This document shows positions 26,816 to 35,779 of a stretch of 64,000 nt of DNA, in pieces (within the stretch, counting starts at the first letter, position 1; each line of letters opens with the position of its first letter). The stretch is from positions 775,501-839,500 of the forward strand of contig NZ_CP022260.1 in NCBI RefSeq assembly GCF_003119195.2. The letters are read 5' to 3'. The notes under the pieces are model-generated. The model was not told the DNA's origin. It did no database searches and saw nothing but the letters and a program-made list of their open reading frames with translations. This DNA comes from Azospirillum baldaniorum. Its GTDB lineage: Bacteria; Pseudomonadota; Alphaproteobacteria; Azospirillales; Azospirillaceae. A program made the position numbers and the translations under genes.

Positions 26816-27172
26816 TCACGCCCCGCGGAACAGGGAATAGCCCCAGGGGGTGAATTTCAGCGGCAGATGGTAGTGCTGCTCCACGTCGGTGACGGTGAAG
26901 CGAAACGGCGCCTCCTCCAGGAAGGCCGGTTCCGCCGCTCCCGCTCCTTGCGCGCGCAGCCAGGGGCCGATGTGGAACACCGCCTCGTAGACGCCGGCCG
27001 TCACGCCGTCGCCGCCGACCACCGGATGGTCAAGCGCACCATTGGCACACAAACGGCTTTCCGCTAGCCTGTTCCGCTGTCCGTCCCGCAAAGCATAGAG
27101 TTCCACCCGCATCCCCTCGGCGGGCACCCCACGCGCCACATCCACCGCATGCAACGAAATCCCGCCGGCCAT
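26816..27172 (-). CDS. uraH: 5-hydroxyisourate hydrolase (transthyretin-like)
   Basis: 118 residues. His8 in ISLHAVDVARG and the C-terminal HYHLPLKFTPWGYS are the HIU-hydrolase signatures. The usual terminal tetrapeptide YRGS is replaced here by FRGA, preceded by YSL. The enzyme hydrolyses 5-hydroxyisourate to OHCU in purine breakdown. No urate oxidase, OHCU decarboxylase or allantoinase gene is nearby. It is convergent with the permease gene (1-bp gap) and divergent from the MFS gene. Confidence 0.88.
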   Translation of the reverse strand: MAGGISLHAVDVARGVPAEGMRVELYALRDGQRNRLAESRLCANGALDHPVVGGDGVTAGVYEAVFHIGPWLRAQGAGAAEPAFLEEAPFRFTVTDVEQHYHLPLKFTPWGYSLFRGA

Positions 27173-27201
27173 CGGCCCGTCCCTTTCCCTGTGGAGTCCC
27201 C

Positions 27202-28431
27202 ATGAACGTCTGGTTGCTGCCTCTGATCGCCATGGCGGCGGTTCAGGCGTTCGTCGGGCTGTGTCTCTTCGCCATCCCGGTGATCGCGCCGCAGGCGGCG
27301 CCCGACCTGGGGGTCGATCCGGGGCTTCTCGGCCTTTATACCGCGGTCGTCTTCACCGCCGCCATCCCCGCGTCGCTGGGGGCGGGCGGGCTGATCGCGC
27401 GCTGGGGAGCGATCCGCACCTGCCAGGCCTGCCTGCTCGCCGCCGCCGGAGCCGCGCTGCTGTCGGCCAGCGCCCTTCCCATCGCCTTCCTGCTGGGGGC
27501 GCTGGCGCTGGGCTTCGCCTTCGGGCCGGAGACGCCGGCCAGCACGCAGCTGCTGTCCCGTCTGACCCCGCCGGAGAAACGCCCGCTGGTCTTCTCGCTG
27601 CGCCAGACCGGCAACCAGTTCGGCGGCATGGCCGCCGGCTTCGCCGTGCCGCTGCTGGTCCTGTCCGTCGGCTGGCAGGCCAGCCTGATGGTCGTGGCGG
27701 GCGCCACCGCCGTCCTGGCGCTCGCCCTGGAACCGCTGGCCCGCCGCCACGACGGCGACGACCGCGCCGCTCCCCGCCCCGCCGGCCGCGGCACGCTGAA
27801 GCGCGCGCTCGATCTGGTCGCCGGGGAACCGGCGCTGCGCCGGCTGGCCATGGCGGTCTGCGCCTTCTCGGCCATGCAGCTCTGCCTGAACGGTTTCCTG
27901 GTCAGCTTCGCGGTGACCAGCCTGGGCTGGAGCCTGCCGCTGGCGGGCACGGCGCTGGCGGTGGCGCAGGGCGCCGGGCTGGTCGGGCGCGTCGGCTGGG
28001 GCCTCGTGGCGACCCGCTGGGCACCGCCCCGCGTCATCCTCGCCGGGCTGGGCGTCGCCATGAGCGTGGCCGCCGCCCTCGTCGCCATCGCCTCCCCCGG
28101 CTGGCCGGTGCCCGCCTTCCTGGCCGTCTGCGCCGCCTTCGGCCTGTCGGCGAGCGGCTGGAACGGCCTGTTCGTTTCGGAGGTCGCCCGTCTCGCCCCG
28201 CCGGGCCGGGCGGGCGAGGCGACGGGCGGCATGCTCGCCATCGCCTACGCCGGGCTGGTCGCCGGGCCCGCGCTGTTCAGCCTTCTGGTCGCCGGGGGCT
28301 TCGGCTATTCCGCCGGCTATCTGGCCGCCGCCGCCGCCGCGCTGGCCGGCGTCGCGGCGCTGGTCATTCCCCTGCCGCCAGCCCCCACCCCGGACCTTTC
28401 CACCGCTGCCGAGGACACCCCATGCGCATGA
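27202..28431 (+). CDS. MFS transporter
   Basis: 409 residues with about 12 transmembrane segments and the loop-2/3-type GGLIARWGAIRT motif. GGAG precedes the ATG. The stop overlaps the amidase start by 10 bp, so carrier and amidase are co-translated and probably act on the same compound. CynX/NimT-like carriers look similar. The substrate is not known, although nitrogen-containing small molecules fit the context. Confidence 0.85.
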   Translation: MNVWLLPLIAMAAVQAFVGLCLFAIPVIAPQAAPDLGVDPGLLGLYTAVVFTAAIPASLGAGGLIARWGAIRTCQACLLAAAGAALLSASALPIAFLLGALALGFAFGPETPASTQLLSRLTPPEKRPLVFSLRQTGNQFGGMAAGFAVPLLVLSVGWQASLMVVAGATAVLALALEPLARRHDGDDRAAPRPAGRGTLKRALDLVAGEPALRRLAMAVCAFSAMQLCLNGFLVSFAVTSLGWSLPLAGTALAVAQGAGLVGRVGWGLVATRWAPPRVILAGLGVAMSVAAALVAIASPGWPVPAFLAVCAAFGLSASGWNGLFVSEVARLAPPGRAGEATGGMLAIAYAGLVAGPALFSLLVAGGFGYSAGYLAAAAAALAGVAALVIPLPPAPTPDLSTAAEDTPCA

Positions 28432-29822
28432 TGAGCGCCCGCCGGATCGCCGAACAGGTCGCCGCCCGCGCGGTCAGCGCCGTCGCCCTCTACGACGATC
28501 TGCTGGAGCGGATCGCGGCGGAGAATCCGCGGCTGAACGCCATCGTCCATCTCGACCCGGAGGCCGGACGGGCGGAGGCGCGGGCCGCCGACGCGCGGGC
28601 CGCGCGGGGCGAGGCTCTGCCCCTGCTCGGCGTGCCCTTCACGGTGAAGGACAACATCTGGGTGCGCGGCCAGCCGGTCCGCCAGGGATCGCGGCTGTTC
28701 CAGGACTTCGTGGGGCCGGAGGACGCGGTGGCGGTGGCCCGGCTGCGCGCCGCGGGCGCCGTCTTCGCGGGGATCACCAACTGCTCGGAATTCGCCTGCA
28801 AGGGGGTGACGACCAATCTGCTGCACGGCCCGACCCGCAATCCCTGGGACGTAGCTCTGACGCCCGGCGGCTCCTCCGGCGGGGCGGCCAGCGCGGTGGC
28901 GGCGGGCTTGGCGCCGCTGGCGCTCTGCACCGACGGCGGCGGCTCCACCCGCCGGCCCGCCGCCCATGTCGGGGTGGTCGGCATGAAGCCCTCGGCCGGG
29001 GTCGTCCCCCACCCCGTCGGCTTCGCCGAGCCGGTGTTCGGCAACTCGGTGATCGGCCAGATGGCCCGCTCCGTCGGCGACGTGGCGCTGATGCTTGACG
29101 TGCTGGCCGGGCCGGACCCGCGCGACCCGCAATCGCTGCCGCTGTCCGGCTCCTTCGCCCGCGCCATCGCCAATCCTGACCCGGCGGGCCTGCGCATCGC
29201 CTACAGCCGGCGGCTGGGTCTCGACGCCCCGGTTGATCCGGAGGTCGCGGCCTGCGTGGAGCGTGCCGTTCACCGCCTCGCCGACGCCGGGGCCATCGTC
29301 GAGGAGGCCGACCCGGTCTGGCCCGACGGAGCTGGGGAAAGCGGCCTGATGCCCCTCCAGTTCGCCGGCCTCGCCGCGCTCTACGGTGAGCGCTACCGCG
29401 CGACTCCGGACCTGTTCGACCCCGACATCGGGCAGCAGATCGAGGCCGGCCTGCGCACCAGCGGCGCGGAGGTCGCCCGCGCCCTGCATCTGCGGGAGGA
29501 GGCGTACCGCGCGCTGGCCGCCCTCTTCACGCGCTTCGACCTGCTGGTCTGCCCGACGACTCCGGTCACCGCATGGCCGTTCGACCGGCTCGGCCCCGCC
29601 ACCATCGACGGACGCCCGGTGACGCCGCGCGGCCACGCGGTCTTCACGCCGTTGTTCAATCACTGCTACGCCCCGGCCTGCTCGGTCCCCTGCGGGCTGA
29701 CGGAGAGCGGCGGGCTTCCGGTCGGGCTCCAGATCGCCGGCCCACGCCTGTCCGACGCGGCGGTGCTGCGGCTGGCCGCCGTGGTGGAGGCCACCTGCGG
29801 TTACACGCCACCCATGCTGTAA
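28422..29822 (+). CDS. Amidase-signature hydrolase (second)
   Basis: 466 residues with the Ser-cisSer-Lys triad at Lys76 (FTVKDNIW), Ser151 (GGSSGG) and Ser175 (DGGGSTRRPA). It resembles AtzE/GatA-like amidases. It overlaps the MFS gene by 10 bp. Together with the adjacent importer and uraH it suggests scavenging of an amide- or ureide-type nitrogen source. It differs clearly from the amidase at 11730 in sequence around the triad, so it is not a recent duplicate. Confidence 0.87.
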   Translation: MRMMSARRIAEQVAARAVSAVALYDDLLERIAAENPRLNAIVHLDPEAGRAEARAADARAARGEALPLLGVPFTVKDNIWVRGQPVRQGSRLFQDFVGPEDAVAVARLRAAGAVFAGITNCSEFACKGVTTNLLHGPTRNPWDVALTPGGSSGGAASAVAAGLAPLALCTDGGGSTRRPAAHVGVVGMKPSAGVVPHPVGFAEPVFGNSVIGQMARSVGDVALMLDVLAGPDPRDPQSLPLSGSFARAIANPDPAGLRIAYSRRLGLDAPVDPEVAACVERAVHRLADAGAIVEEADPVWPDGAGESGLMPLQFAGLAALYGERYRATPDLFDPDIGQQIEAGLRTSGAEVARALHLREEAYRALAALFTRFDLLVCPTTPVTAWPFDRLGPATIDGRPVTPRGHAVFTPLFNHCYAPACSVPCGLTESGGLPVGLQIAGPRLSDAAVLRLAAVVEATCGYTPPML

Positions 29823-29936
29823 CAGCCTTTTCAAGAAAAAGAAAAATGGCAACCGGGATAGAACGGACAGCCTGTTTCAATTACCATCGTATTCTGGCAG
29901 TCTTTCCCCGCAGAAGGGTGGAGTAGGGAGATACGG

Positions 29937-32900
29937 GTGAAGACCAGCGAGCCGGACCAGCGGCCTGGATGGTCGGCGCGTCGGTTGTCGATTCTTTTCC
30001 TTGTGGTTGCATTACCGCTGATCGCCTTTGAAGTGCACAACATCCTGGAATTGCGCAAGTCCCGGGAAACGGAAATCCGCCTGGAGTCGATGCAGCTTCT
30101 CGATCAGGTCGAATCCGAACAGCAGCGCATCGCCGACGATATCGAACACGTTTTGGTTGCCCTTACGGAGATGGGTATAGGGCAACTGTCTCCAGCAGCC
30201 TGTCAGGACACACTTCTCCGGATCAAGGCGAAGTTCCCCCCGTATCTGGCGGTGAGTGTCAGCAACCGGTCCGGGACCATCTGGTGCTCCACCGAACCGC
30301 AGGCGCGCGGTCTCTCGGTCGCCGACCGCAGCTATTGGCGGGAGGCGCTGACCAGCGGGGAACAGACCAACGGGGCCACCCTGACCTCCCGCACCACGGG
30401 ACGCCCCTCCATTCCCTTCGCTCTGGCCTACAAGGACGGAAACGGCGTTCCGGCAGGCGTGGTGACGGTGCTCCTCGACACCACGTGGCTGAACCTGTTC
30501 CTTCGTGAGAAGAGTCTGCCGGACGACGCGGAGGTGGTGATCGCCGACCGCTCCGGCATCGTCCTGGCGCACCAGCCGGAGATGCCGGACACCATCGGTC
30601 GACCGCTCCACACGCCTTACCAGGCTCTGCTGGACCGGGGCGAGCGGCGTGTGGTCGAAGAACCCGGGCCGGATGGCCGGACGCGGATCACCGCGGTGTC
30701 GCCGCTGGCCGCCGGCGTTCCCAACCTCTACGTCCATGTCAGCCTGGACAAGGACGAATCCATGCGGCCGGTCAACGCGGCCGCCCGGCGCACGCTCATC
30801 ATCTTCATCGGGCTTTTCCTGTTCGCCGGGGTCACCGCGGGCTGGAGCCTGTGGCGCTTCCTGCGCGCGCATGAGCTGGCGCGCAGCAACGCGCTCCGCA
30901 TGGCGGCGGTGCTCGGCAGCACGGTGGACGGTGTGATCGAGTTGGATCGCGATTGGCGGTTCACCTACCTGAACGACAAGGCGGCCGCTCTGGTCGCCCA
31001 GGGCCGTGACCTGCGCGGGCGGTCGTTGTGGGACGCCTTCCCGGAATTGGTCGACACGCCGCTGTGGCGCAAGGCCCATCAGGCGATGGCCGAGCAGACG
31101 CCGATCGACGATGAATTCCAAGGGACGCGCACCGGACGCTGGTTCTGGATGCGGGCCTTTCCCAACGCGAACGGGATGTCGGTCTATCTCCTCGACATCA
31201 CCCGGCGGCGACAGGCCGAGGATGATCTGCGCAAGAGCAAGGACCGGCTGAGCCTTGCCCTGGAATCCGCCTTGGCCGGCACCTTCGACTGGGATCTCAC
31301 CTCCGGCCAGGGGCACTGGTCGGAAGAAACCCACCGCATCTTCGGTCTCGACCCGGCCGTGCACGAGGCGACCAGCGCCATGTGGCGGTCGGTGGTCCAT
31401 CCCGACGATTTCGACATCGCGACGCTGAAGGCCCAGACGGAAATGCTCGCCGAGCGGCGTGCCTACATCCGGCTTGAATACCGCATCATTCAGCCCGGCG
31501 GCACCGTCCGCTGGGTCTCGTCGATCGGACGGGTCAGTTACGGCCCCGACGGCACGCCGCTGCATTTCAGCGGCCTGAACCTCGACATCACCGAACGCAA
31601 GGCCCTGGAGGAGGCGCTGCGCCGCAGCGAGGAGCGGCTGACCATCGCGCTGGCCGTGGCGGAGGCCGGCATCTGGGATTTCGACCTGCGGGACCGCACG
31701 CTGGCTTGGTCGGACGGCATGTACCGCCTGTATGGCGTGAGCCCGGACACCTTCACCCCCGCGGAGGAGAGCTTCTACAGCCTGATCCACCCAGTGGACC
31801 GGGAGGCGGTGCGCCGCTTCACCGAGGATGTGCTGGAAGCCCGGCGCTCCGACTACCGCGGCGAGTTCCGCATCCTGCATCCGCGCGACGGCGAGCGCTG
31901 GATCATGGTCATCGGGCGGCCGATCTACGACAACGGACGCCCGGTCCGGCTGAGCGGACTGAACATCGACATCACCGGGCGCAAGATGATGGAGCAGGCC
32001 CTGCGCGACGCCAAGGCCAAGGCCGACGAGGCCAACGTCTCCAAGTCGAAGTTCCTGGCCGCGGCCAGCCACGACCTGCGCCAGCCGCTGCAATCCGCCC
32101 TGCTGTTCGCCGGAGTTCTGCAGCGCCACGTCGATCCCGACAAGGGCCGCGCCCCGTTGGCCTCTCTGGAGCGCGCGCTGGAGACGTTGAAGAATCTTCT
32201 CGACAGTCTGCTGGACGTGTCGCGCCTGGATGCCGGCGTCATCACCCCGCAGATCGGCACGCTGTCCCTGCGCCCGATGCTGGAGGAGATCGAGGCAGCC
32301 TACGCCCCCATCGCCTCCAGCAAGGGGCTGGAGTTCACCGTCGTCCAAAACGCTCCGGATCTGGCGGTGCGCAGCGACCGGCTGCTGCTCGGCCGGATGC
32401 TCCGCAACCTGGTGGAGAACGCCATCCGCTACACCGAGGCGGGCTATGTCCGCGTGTCCTGCGAGGCGGCGAACGGCACCGTCCGCATCATGGTGCAGGA
32501 CAGCGGCATCGGCATCTCGGCAGAGCAGCAGACCAAGGTCTTCGAAGAGTTCCATCAGGTGGGCAATCCGGAACGCGACCGCAGCCAGGGGCTCGGGCTC
32601 GGGCTCGCCATCGTGAAGCGGCTGTCCCGGCTTCTGAGCCATCCGGTGTCGGTGCGCTCCGAACCGGCCCATGGGTCGGTCTTCTCCATCGAAGCGCCGC
32701 GCGCCGCCCCGGCCGTCCCCCTCCCCGCCCCGGAAGCGGAAGCCACCCCGTCCGGCGACGGGCGGTTGGCCGTTCTGGTCGAGGACGACGTCATCGTCCT
32801 GATGGGGCTGCGGACCATCTTCCAGGAATGGGGGTACGAGGTGGCCGTCGCCGGCTCCGCCGAGCAGGCGCTGGAGCGGCTGCGCGGACTGGACCGCCGC

Positions 32901-33152
32901 CCGGATCTGATCATCGCCGACTACCGGCTGCGCAACGGCCGGATCGGGACGGAGGCCATCGTGCAGATCCGCGGGCTGGTCGGATCACCGGTTCCGGCGA
33001 TCATCCTGACCGGCGAGATCGGCACCGAGTGCGACCGCGACGCGGCGGCGCTCGGGCTGGCCGTGGTGCGCAAACCGGTCACCCCGCGGCAGCTGCAAGG
33101 CGCCATCCAGGATCTTCTGAACCACAATCCGGTGAGCCAGACCGGCGACTGA
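29937..33152 (+). CDS. Hybrid sensor histidine kinase with extracytoplasmic sensor and three PAS domains
   Basis: 1071 residues. TM1 is at about 18-38, an extracytoplasmic dCache-like sensor at about 40-280, TM2 at 285-305, then three PAS domains (about 323-430, 437-555 and 565-690). The dimerisation domain carries His712 in ASHDLRQPL, the ATPase domain has NLVENAIRY, DSGIGI and GLGLGLAI, and a C-terminal receiver has Asp995 in IIADYRL. It starts at a GTG with GGGAG upstream. It resembles kinases that regulate through their own receiver; the output partner is not encoded next to it. Confidence 0.93.
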   Translation: MKTSEPDQRPGWSARRLSILFLVVALPLIAFEVHNILELRKSRETEIRLESMQLLDQVESEQQRIADDIEHVLVALTEMGIGQLSPAACQDTLLRIKAKFPPYLAVSVSNRSGTIWCSTEPQARGLSVADRSYWREALTSGEQTNGATLTSRTTGRPSIPFALAYKDGNGVPAGVVTVLLDTTWLNLFLREKSLPDDAEVVIADRSGIVLAHQPEMPDTIGRPLHTPYQALLDRGERRVVEEPGPDGRTRITAVSPLAAGVPNLYVHVSLDKDESMRPVNAAARRTLIIFIGLFLFAGVTAGWSLWRFLRAHELARSNALRMAAVLGSTVDGVIELDRDWRFTYLNDKAAALVAQGRDLRGRSLWDAFPELVDTPLWRKAHQAMAEQTPIDDEFQGTRTGRWFWMRAFPNANGMSVYLLDITRRRQAEDDLRKSKDRLSLALESALAGTFDWDLTSGQGHWSEETHRIFGLDPAVHEATSAMWRSVVHPDDFDIATLKAQTEMLAERRAYIRLEYRIIQPGGTVRWVSSIGRVSYGPDGTPLHFSGLNLDITERKALEEALRRSEERLTIALAVAEAGIWDFDLRDRTLAWSDGMYRLYGVSPDTFTPAEESFYSLIHPVDREAVRRFTEDVLEARRSDYRGEFRILHPRDGERWIMVIGRPIYDNGRPVRLSGLNIDITGRKMMEQALRDAKAKADEANVSKSKFLAAASHDLRQPLQSALLFAGVLQRHVDPDKGRAPLASLERALETLKNLLDSLLDVSRLDAGVITPQIGTLSLRPMLEEIEAAYAPIASSKGLEFTVVQNAPDLAVRSDRLLLGRMLRNLVENAIRYTEAGYVRVSCEAANGTVRIMVQDSGIGISAEQQTKVFEEFHQVGNPERDRSQGLGLGLAIVKRLSRLLSHPVSVRSEPAHGSVFSIEAPRAAPAVPLPAPEAEATPSGDGRLAVLVEDDVIVLMGLRTIFQEWGYEVAVAGSAEQALERLRGLDRRPDLIIADYRLRNGRIGTEAIVQIRGLVGSPVPAIILTGEIGTECDRDAAALGLAVVRKPVTPRQLQGAIQDLLNHNPVSQTGD

Positions 33153-33196
33153 CCGTCCTCCCCGACCGGAGAGCGGTGGACAAAAAGCGGACCAGC

Positions 33197-33225
33197 CTTG
33201 ACGGGGCAGTGCCACTGCCCCATAT
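33197..33225 (+). promoter_or_regulatory. Sigma32 (RpoH)-type promoter of the 62-residue protein gene
   Basis: CTTGACG (33197-33203) and CCCATAT (33219-33225), i.e. CTTG-N18-CCCATAT, the same layout as the clpB promoter. The spacer holds a perfect inverted repeat GGGGCAGTG-C-CACTGCCCC (33203-33221). The predicted leader is about 65 nt. Confidence 0.65.
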
Positions 33226-33298
33226 TGTGCACTGCAACATAACGATAAGCCCTTTCCCGAGGGGGAGACGCCTTCTCAATCCTTTGAGGAGGTCCCTT

Positions 33299-33487
33299 AT
33301 GAACACGCCTTCGACGTTCGCTTCCGCCCTTCCCTCCGAACGCGACCTGCAGCTCATCCGCCGCAAGGCCGCGCGGATGCGCGCCGACCATCTCCGGTCC
33401 CTGCTGGGCCGGCTGGCCGCGTTTCTGAAAGGACGGACGGCCGACCTGAACCCCCACCGCCTGGATGGCGGCCGGGCCGCCGGTTGA
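33299..33487 (+). CDS. Small basic protein, possible DUF1127/RSP_7527-like stress protein
   Basis: 62 residues, Arg/Leu-rich, with the core LQLIRRKAARMRADHLRSLLGRL. This resembles small alphaproteobacterial proteins with an IxRxAxxMRA pattern that are induced by heat or photo-oxidative stress. The ribosome site TTTGAGGAGG is excellent. A sigma32-type promoter lies 75-100 bp upstream, which agrees with a stress role. The family link rests on a short motif only. Confidence 0.7.
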   Translation: MNTPSTFASALPSERDLQLIRRKAARMRADHLRSLLGRLAAFLKGRTADLNPHRLDGGRAAG

Positions 33488-33525
33488 TCACGGACGGCCC
33501 TCATTTTTTCCTGACACGACAGTAA

Positions 33526-33566
33526 CGCCCCGCAGGCGATCCGCGACAGCGGCACCTCGCGGGGCG
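33526..33566. promoter_or_regulatory. Inverted repeat before the patatin-like gene
   Basis: CGCCCCGC (33526-33533) and GCGGGGCG (33559-33566) are complementary, 27 bp before the ATG. It could be a leader hairpin or an attenuator; no T-run follows immediately. Confidence 0.3.
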
Positions 33567-33593
33567 GTTGGTCTTTGGTTGGAGTTTCATAAC

Positions 33594-34571
33594 ATGCGGA
33601 AACAAGCGGTCGCCCTGGGCGGCTTCGGTGGGTTCAACCTGCACGGCGCGGGCGTGCTGACGGCGCTCGACCGCCTGGAGCGGATGCCCGACCTGTTCAC
33701 GGTGACCTCCGGGCAGATCGTCGTGCTGGCCGCCTGGCTGCGCGGCGAGGACGTGCGCCGCCTGCTTCTCGAACACAGGGGGGCGTCCGGCGGGCTGCTC
33801 CAGGCTTGGCAAACCGCCCTGTTCGGGCATAAGGGCGTGTTCCGCCCGGTGCTGGGCGAGAACGCGCGGCGCTGGCTGGATGTCCCGCTGTCGCCCTCGG
33901 CGGTGCTGGAACGGCTGATGCCGGCCCGCCAATACGCCCCGGTGCGCGACCGCGACACCGTGGCCGAGATCGCCCGCACCCTGAACGAGGCCGAGGTCGG
34001 CGTCGTCTTCAACACCTACGACTTCCGCTCGGGCAACGGGCTGCTGCACGGCAACGCCGCCGCCCGCCGCCTGATGGCCGGGGAGGTCGGGCTTGAGGAC
34101 ATCACCGCGGACGCTGTGGAAAGCGCCCTCTGGCTCTACCTTTACGGCTTCGAGGAGGCCCCCGGCGGGCTGATCGACGGCGCCTATCACCGCAGCATCA
34201 TCCTGTCGGAACTGCACGGCTTCGACGAAGTGACGGTGGCCGCCCCCTTCCCAGTTTCCTGGATCGGGCCGGTGCCGCGCAACCAGCTGGAGGTGGAGAA
34301 CTGGAAGATCCGCCAATGGTTCGCCAACTCCTACAAGGCGGAGGTCGCGCGGCTGCGCCGGGTGATCGAGCTGATGGAGCGCGGCACACTCAACGACCCG
34401 GCCTACCGCATCCGCTCGCTGACCGAGCTGCCGCTGCGCCGCCATTACGGCTACTTCGACTATTTCACGGAGAAGGCGGAGGTGTTCGACGACGCGCTCG
34501 CCCAGGCCCTCGACCATTTCAGCGGCGGCCCGACCCACAAGCAAGCCCACGCGCAGCGGCGCGCCGGCTGA
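33594..34571 (+). CDS. Patatin-like protein with degenerate nucleophile elbow
   Basis: 325 residues. The N-terminus GGFGGFNLHGAGVLTAL follows the patatin oxyanion loop. The position of the GxSxG elbow reads VTSGQ (Ser39), so Ser is kept but both glycines are changed. The Asp of the dyad appears in LIDGAYHRS. It may be a diverged lipid acyl hydrolase or an inactive homologue. GGAG lies 9 nt before the ATG. No partner genes are obvious. Confidence 0.65.
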   Translation: MRKQAVALGGFGGFNLHGAGVLTALDRLERMPDLFTVTSGQIVVLAAWLRGEDVRRLLLEHRGASGGLLQAWQTALFGHKGVFRPVLGENARRWLDVPLSPSAVLERLMPARQYAPVRDRDTVAEIARTLNEAEVGVVFNTYDFRSGNGLLHGNAAARRLMAGEVGLEDITADAVESALWLYLYGFEEAPGGLIDGAYHRSIILSELHGFDEVTVAAPFPVSWIGPVPRNQLEVENWKIRQWFANSYKAEVARLRRVIELMERGTLNDPAYRIRSLTELPLRRHYGYFDYFTEKAEVFDDALAQALDHFSGGPTHKQAHAQRRAG

Positions 34572-34606
34572 CCGCCTGATTTGCTGACCGCCTGATTTGC
34601 TGACCG
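34568..34606 (+). repeat. 16-bp tandem repeat at the patatin-like stop codon
   Basis: CTGACCGCCTGATTTG occurs twice in tandem (34568-34583, 34584-34599) and begins a third time (34600-34606). The first copy contains the stop codon TGA. Confidence 0.85.
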
Positions 34607-34627
34607 GGTGACGGACGGCCCGCCGGT

Positions 34628-35260
34628 TCAGGCCGCGCGGGCCTCCACCAGCTTCACGCAATCGCCCATCACGAAGCGGCTGTCCACCGCTCCCATGCCT
34701 GCCTGCGGCAGGTGGCCCTCGTAGCCGGCGGTGTAGCGGGCCGCGAAGGCGAAGCTCAGCCAGGGCGACACCACGCGCATCCACAGCCGGGCCGCCGAGC
34801 GCTCCGACTGGGTGTAGTCAAGGATGCGCAGCGTTCCCTCCGGCTTCAGGATGCGCCGTATCTCGCGCAGCACCGGCACCTGAAGCTCCTCCGGCAGGAC
34901 GCAGAAGACGAAGGTCGCCACCACATGGTCGAAATGGCCGTCGGGGAAGCCGGTGGCGGCCAGATCCAGCACCTGGAACTCAACCGCCCGCCCCAGCCGG
35001 TCCGCCCGCTTGCTGGCGCGGGCCAGCATGGCCGGGCTGGCGTCCACCGCGGTCACGCGGGCGCCGGCGGGGTAGAAGGGGATGTTGCAGCCGGTGCCCG
35101 CCCCGGCGTCGAGGATGCGCCCGGACAGGCCGCGAAAGGTGCCCCGGCGCAGCCGCCGCTTCCACATCACCTCGTAACCGAGATCCAGCGCGTCGTAGAG
35201 CGGGGCGATGCGTTCGTAGGTGCGCACATAGCCGGTCTGCATGGTTGGGCCGGTCTGCAT
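34628..35260 (-). CDS. Class I SAM-dependent methyltransferase, UbiE/PmtA-like
   Basis: 210 residues with the SAM-binding motif ILDAGAGTGCNIPFYP (motif I), VTAVDASPAML (post-I) and FDHVVATFVFCVLP (motif II/III). The size and FCVLPEE pattern resemble phosphatidylethanolamine N-methyltransferases and UbiE-like enzymes. The acceptor is unknown. Two in-frame ATGs, 18 bp apart, arise from an 18-bp duplication; the upstream one (35258-35260) has GGGGAG at proper distance. Confidence 0.82.
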   Translation of the reverse strand: MQTGPTMQTGYVRTYERIAPLYDALDLGYEVMWKRRLRRGTFRGLSGRILDAGAGTGCNIPFYPAGARVTAVDASPAMLARASKRADRLGRAVEFQVLDLAATGFPDGHFDHVVATFVFCVLPEELQVPVLREIRRILKPEGTLRILDYTQSERSAARLWMRVVSPWLSFAFAARYTAGYEGHLPQAGMGAVDSRFVMGDCVKLVEARAA

Positions 35261-35267
35261 GGTTGGA
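35232..35267. repeat. 18-bp tandem duplication spanning the methyltransferase start
   Basis: CCGGTCTGCATGGTTGGG is repeated with one mismatch (35232-35249 and 35250-35267). It duplicates the start codon in frame, so the protein begins MQTGPTMQTG. Confidence 0.85.
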
Positions 35268-35420
35268 GACTCCCCCGAAGCGGCCCGTTCACACCGTGAG
35301 CGCAAATGGCCGGAAGCGCGTTTCGCCTGTTCTTCCTTTCATAGCAGGCGAATGTGACGGATCATCGCGCCTGGGGGTTCGAAGCCCGACAAACGGCCCG
35401 ATAAACGGAATGGAGATGGC

Positions 35421-35750
35421 ATGGATGCGCTGAACCCGGCGGCGGAGGCCCGCCGTCAGGCCGGACTGGAAATCCAGGCGCTGGCCGAGGATTTCGAACA
35501 GAGCGACGAGGCCGCCTTCCTGCGGATGCGCATCATCGGCGGGGTGGTGGCGGGGGTGGTGACGCTGGTCCTGCTGGTGCTGCTGACCGCCGGAGCGGAC
35601 TGGCGCTATCTGTTCGGCTTCTGGGTGGTGATCGTCGGCTTCATCGGGATCGGCTACGCCGTGTCCGTCTACCGCCAGCGGCAGCAGACCGCACGGCTGC
35701 GCGCCCTGGCGACCCGCTGGCTGACCGGTGGAACCGTCCCGCCGACCTGA
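35421..35750 (+). CDS. Small two-helix membrane protein, hypothetical
   Basis: 109 residues: an acidic N-terminal cytoplasmic segment (1-35), two transmembrane helices (about 37-58 and 65-86) joined by a short loop GADWRY, and a basic tail. GGAG precedes the ATG. No family recognised. Confidence 0.7.
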   Translation: MDALNPAAEARRQAGLEIQALAEDFEQSDEAAFLRMRIIGGVVAGVVTLVLLVLLTAGADWRYLFGFWVVIVGFIGIGYAVSVYRQRQQTARLRALATRWLTGGTVPPT

Positions 35751-35779
35751 AAAAATACCAGTCTGAGAGAAGGGTGGCG

